Below are positions 5,366 to 5,744 of a DNA stretch of 5,744 nt, piece after piece. Below the pieces are notes generated by a model. The model was not told where the DNA came from. It made no database searches and was given only the letters and a program-made list of their open reading frames with translations. The DNA lies in NCBI GenBank assembly GCA_949297565.1, contig CASFUI010000020.1, forward strand, positions 1-5,744, in the 5' to 3' direction. The stretch's first letter is position 1. Each line of letters starts with the position of its first letter. Position numbers and translations under genes: made by a program. Source of the DNA: an uncultured Eubacteriales bacterium. GTDB lineage: Bacteria > Bacillota > Clostridia > Lachnospirales > Lachnospiraceae.

Positions 5366-5744
5366 AATAATACTTGCATCAAATAATAACGGAAAAATCA
5401 AAGAGTTCAGGGAAATTTTCAAAGATATGGATATTGAGCTGGTACCTATGAAGGAGGCCGGCATTGATGTAGATATTGAGGAGAACGGGGAAACATTTGA
5501 GGAGAACTCACTCATAAAGGCAAGAACGGTGTGTAAGCTGTCAGGCTGTATCACAATAGCTGATGATTCCGGGCTTGAGGTAGATTATCTGGGAGGTCAG
5601 CCGGGCGTTTATTCTGCGAGAATTAAGGGACAAGATACATCTTATGATATTAAAAATAAAGCTAATATCGATAAGCATAAAGGAGTTTCGGGTAAGGAAA
5701 GAAGCGCAATATTTGTTGCTGTTATATCGGTGGTATTTACAGAC
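5358..5744 (+). CDS. rdgB: XTP/dITP diphosphatase (RdgB/HAM1 family), 3' end outside the window
   Basis: The enzyme hydrolyses non-canonical purine triphosphates (ITP, dITP, XTP) to the monophosphate and pyrophosphate, keeping them out of DNA and RNA. The first 129 residues are present of about 200 usual for the family; the frame is open to the window end. The GTG at 5358 is chosen because the sequence from it begins with the family start KIILASNNNGKIKEF, and GGAG (5347-5350) precedes it by 7 nt. Motifs seen are SNNNGK (8-13, triphosphate binding), ETFEENSLIKA (45-55), and IADDSGLEVDYLGGQPGVYSAR (67-88), with the paired Asp69-Asp70 that includes the catalytic acid. SYDIKNKAN (95-103) follows. 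The start overlaps the protease stop by 8 bp in another frame, so translation is probably coupled. Cytosolic. The assignment is firm from the motifs although the C-terminal third is not visible. Confidence 0.95.
   Translation, partial: MNKIILASNNNGKIKEFREIFKDMDIELVPMKEAGIDVDIEENGETFEENSLIKARTVCKLSGCITIADDSGLEVDYLGGQPGVYSARIKGQDTSYDIKNKANIDKHKGVSGKERSAIFVAVISVVFTD

Overview
The window looks like chromosomal DNA of an AT-rich, Gram-positive anaerobe of the Clostridia, most likely Lachnospiraceae (inference). The grounds are strong AGGAGG-type ribosome binding sites, TTG and GTG starts, tRNA genes without an encoded CCA, a secreted papain-type protease with a copper-amine-oxidase-like N-terminal module, and a coiled-coil protein whose core resembles Lachnospiraceae hypothetical proteins as I remember them. 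All recognisable genes lie on the + strand.

Layout. Positions 1-310 hold a tRNA cluster: Val(UAC), cut by the window edge, then Leu(UAA) and Arg(ACG), closed by a clear intrinsic terminator at 271-310. Positions 311-527 hold no gene. They form an AT-rich leader with a local GC-rich patch that can fold into a long hairpin whose loop complements a segment just before the next ribosome binding site, a possible H-type pseudoknot. Positions 528-1460 encode a 310-residue charged coiled-coil protein of unknown function. Positions 1610-1840 encode a 76-residue protein that is 76% Ser plus Asn, built largely from three 45-bp tandem repeats and followed by a strong hairpin without a U-tract.

A promoter-like sequence at 1910-1941 precedes a small single-domain rhodanese (1968-2321). 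A near-consensus promoter at 2389-2417 then starts what looks like an operon of three genes: a THUMP-domain rRNA methyltransferase of the RlmL/YpsC type (2466-3620), a secreted C1A cysteine protease (TTG start, 3635-5365), and an RdgB/HAM1 XTP/dITP diphosphatase (GTG start, 5358 to beyond the window end). The gaps are 14 bp and an 8-bp overlap, so the protease and diphosphatase are probably translationally coupled.

The methyltransferase and diphosphatase are housekeeping functions (rRNA modification and nucleotide-pool cleaning), and the rhodanese probably acts in sulfur transfer. The less ordinary material is the structured leader, the two unrecognised proteins at 528-1840, and the exported protease inside a housekeeping operon. 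No mobile element, CRISPR array, integrase or toxin-antitoxin pair was seen.
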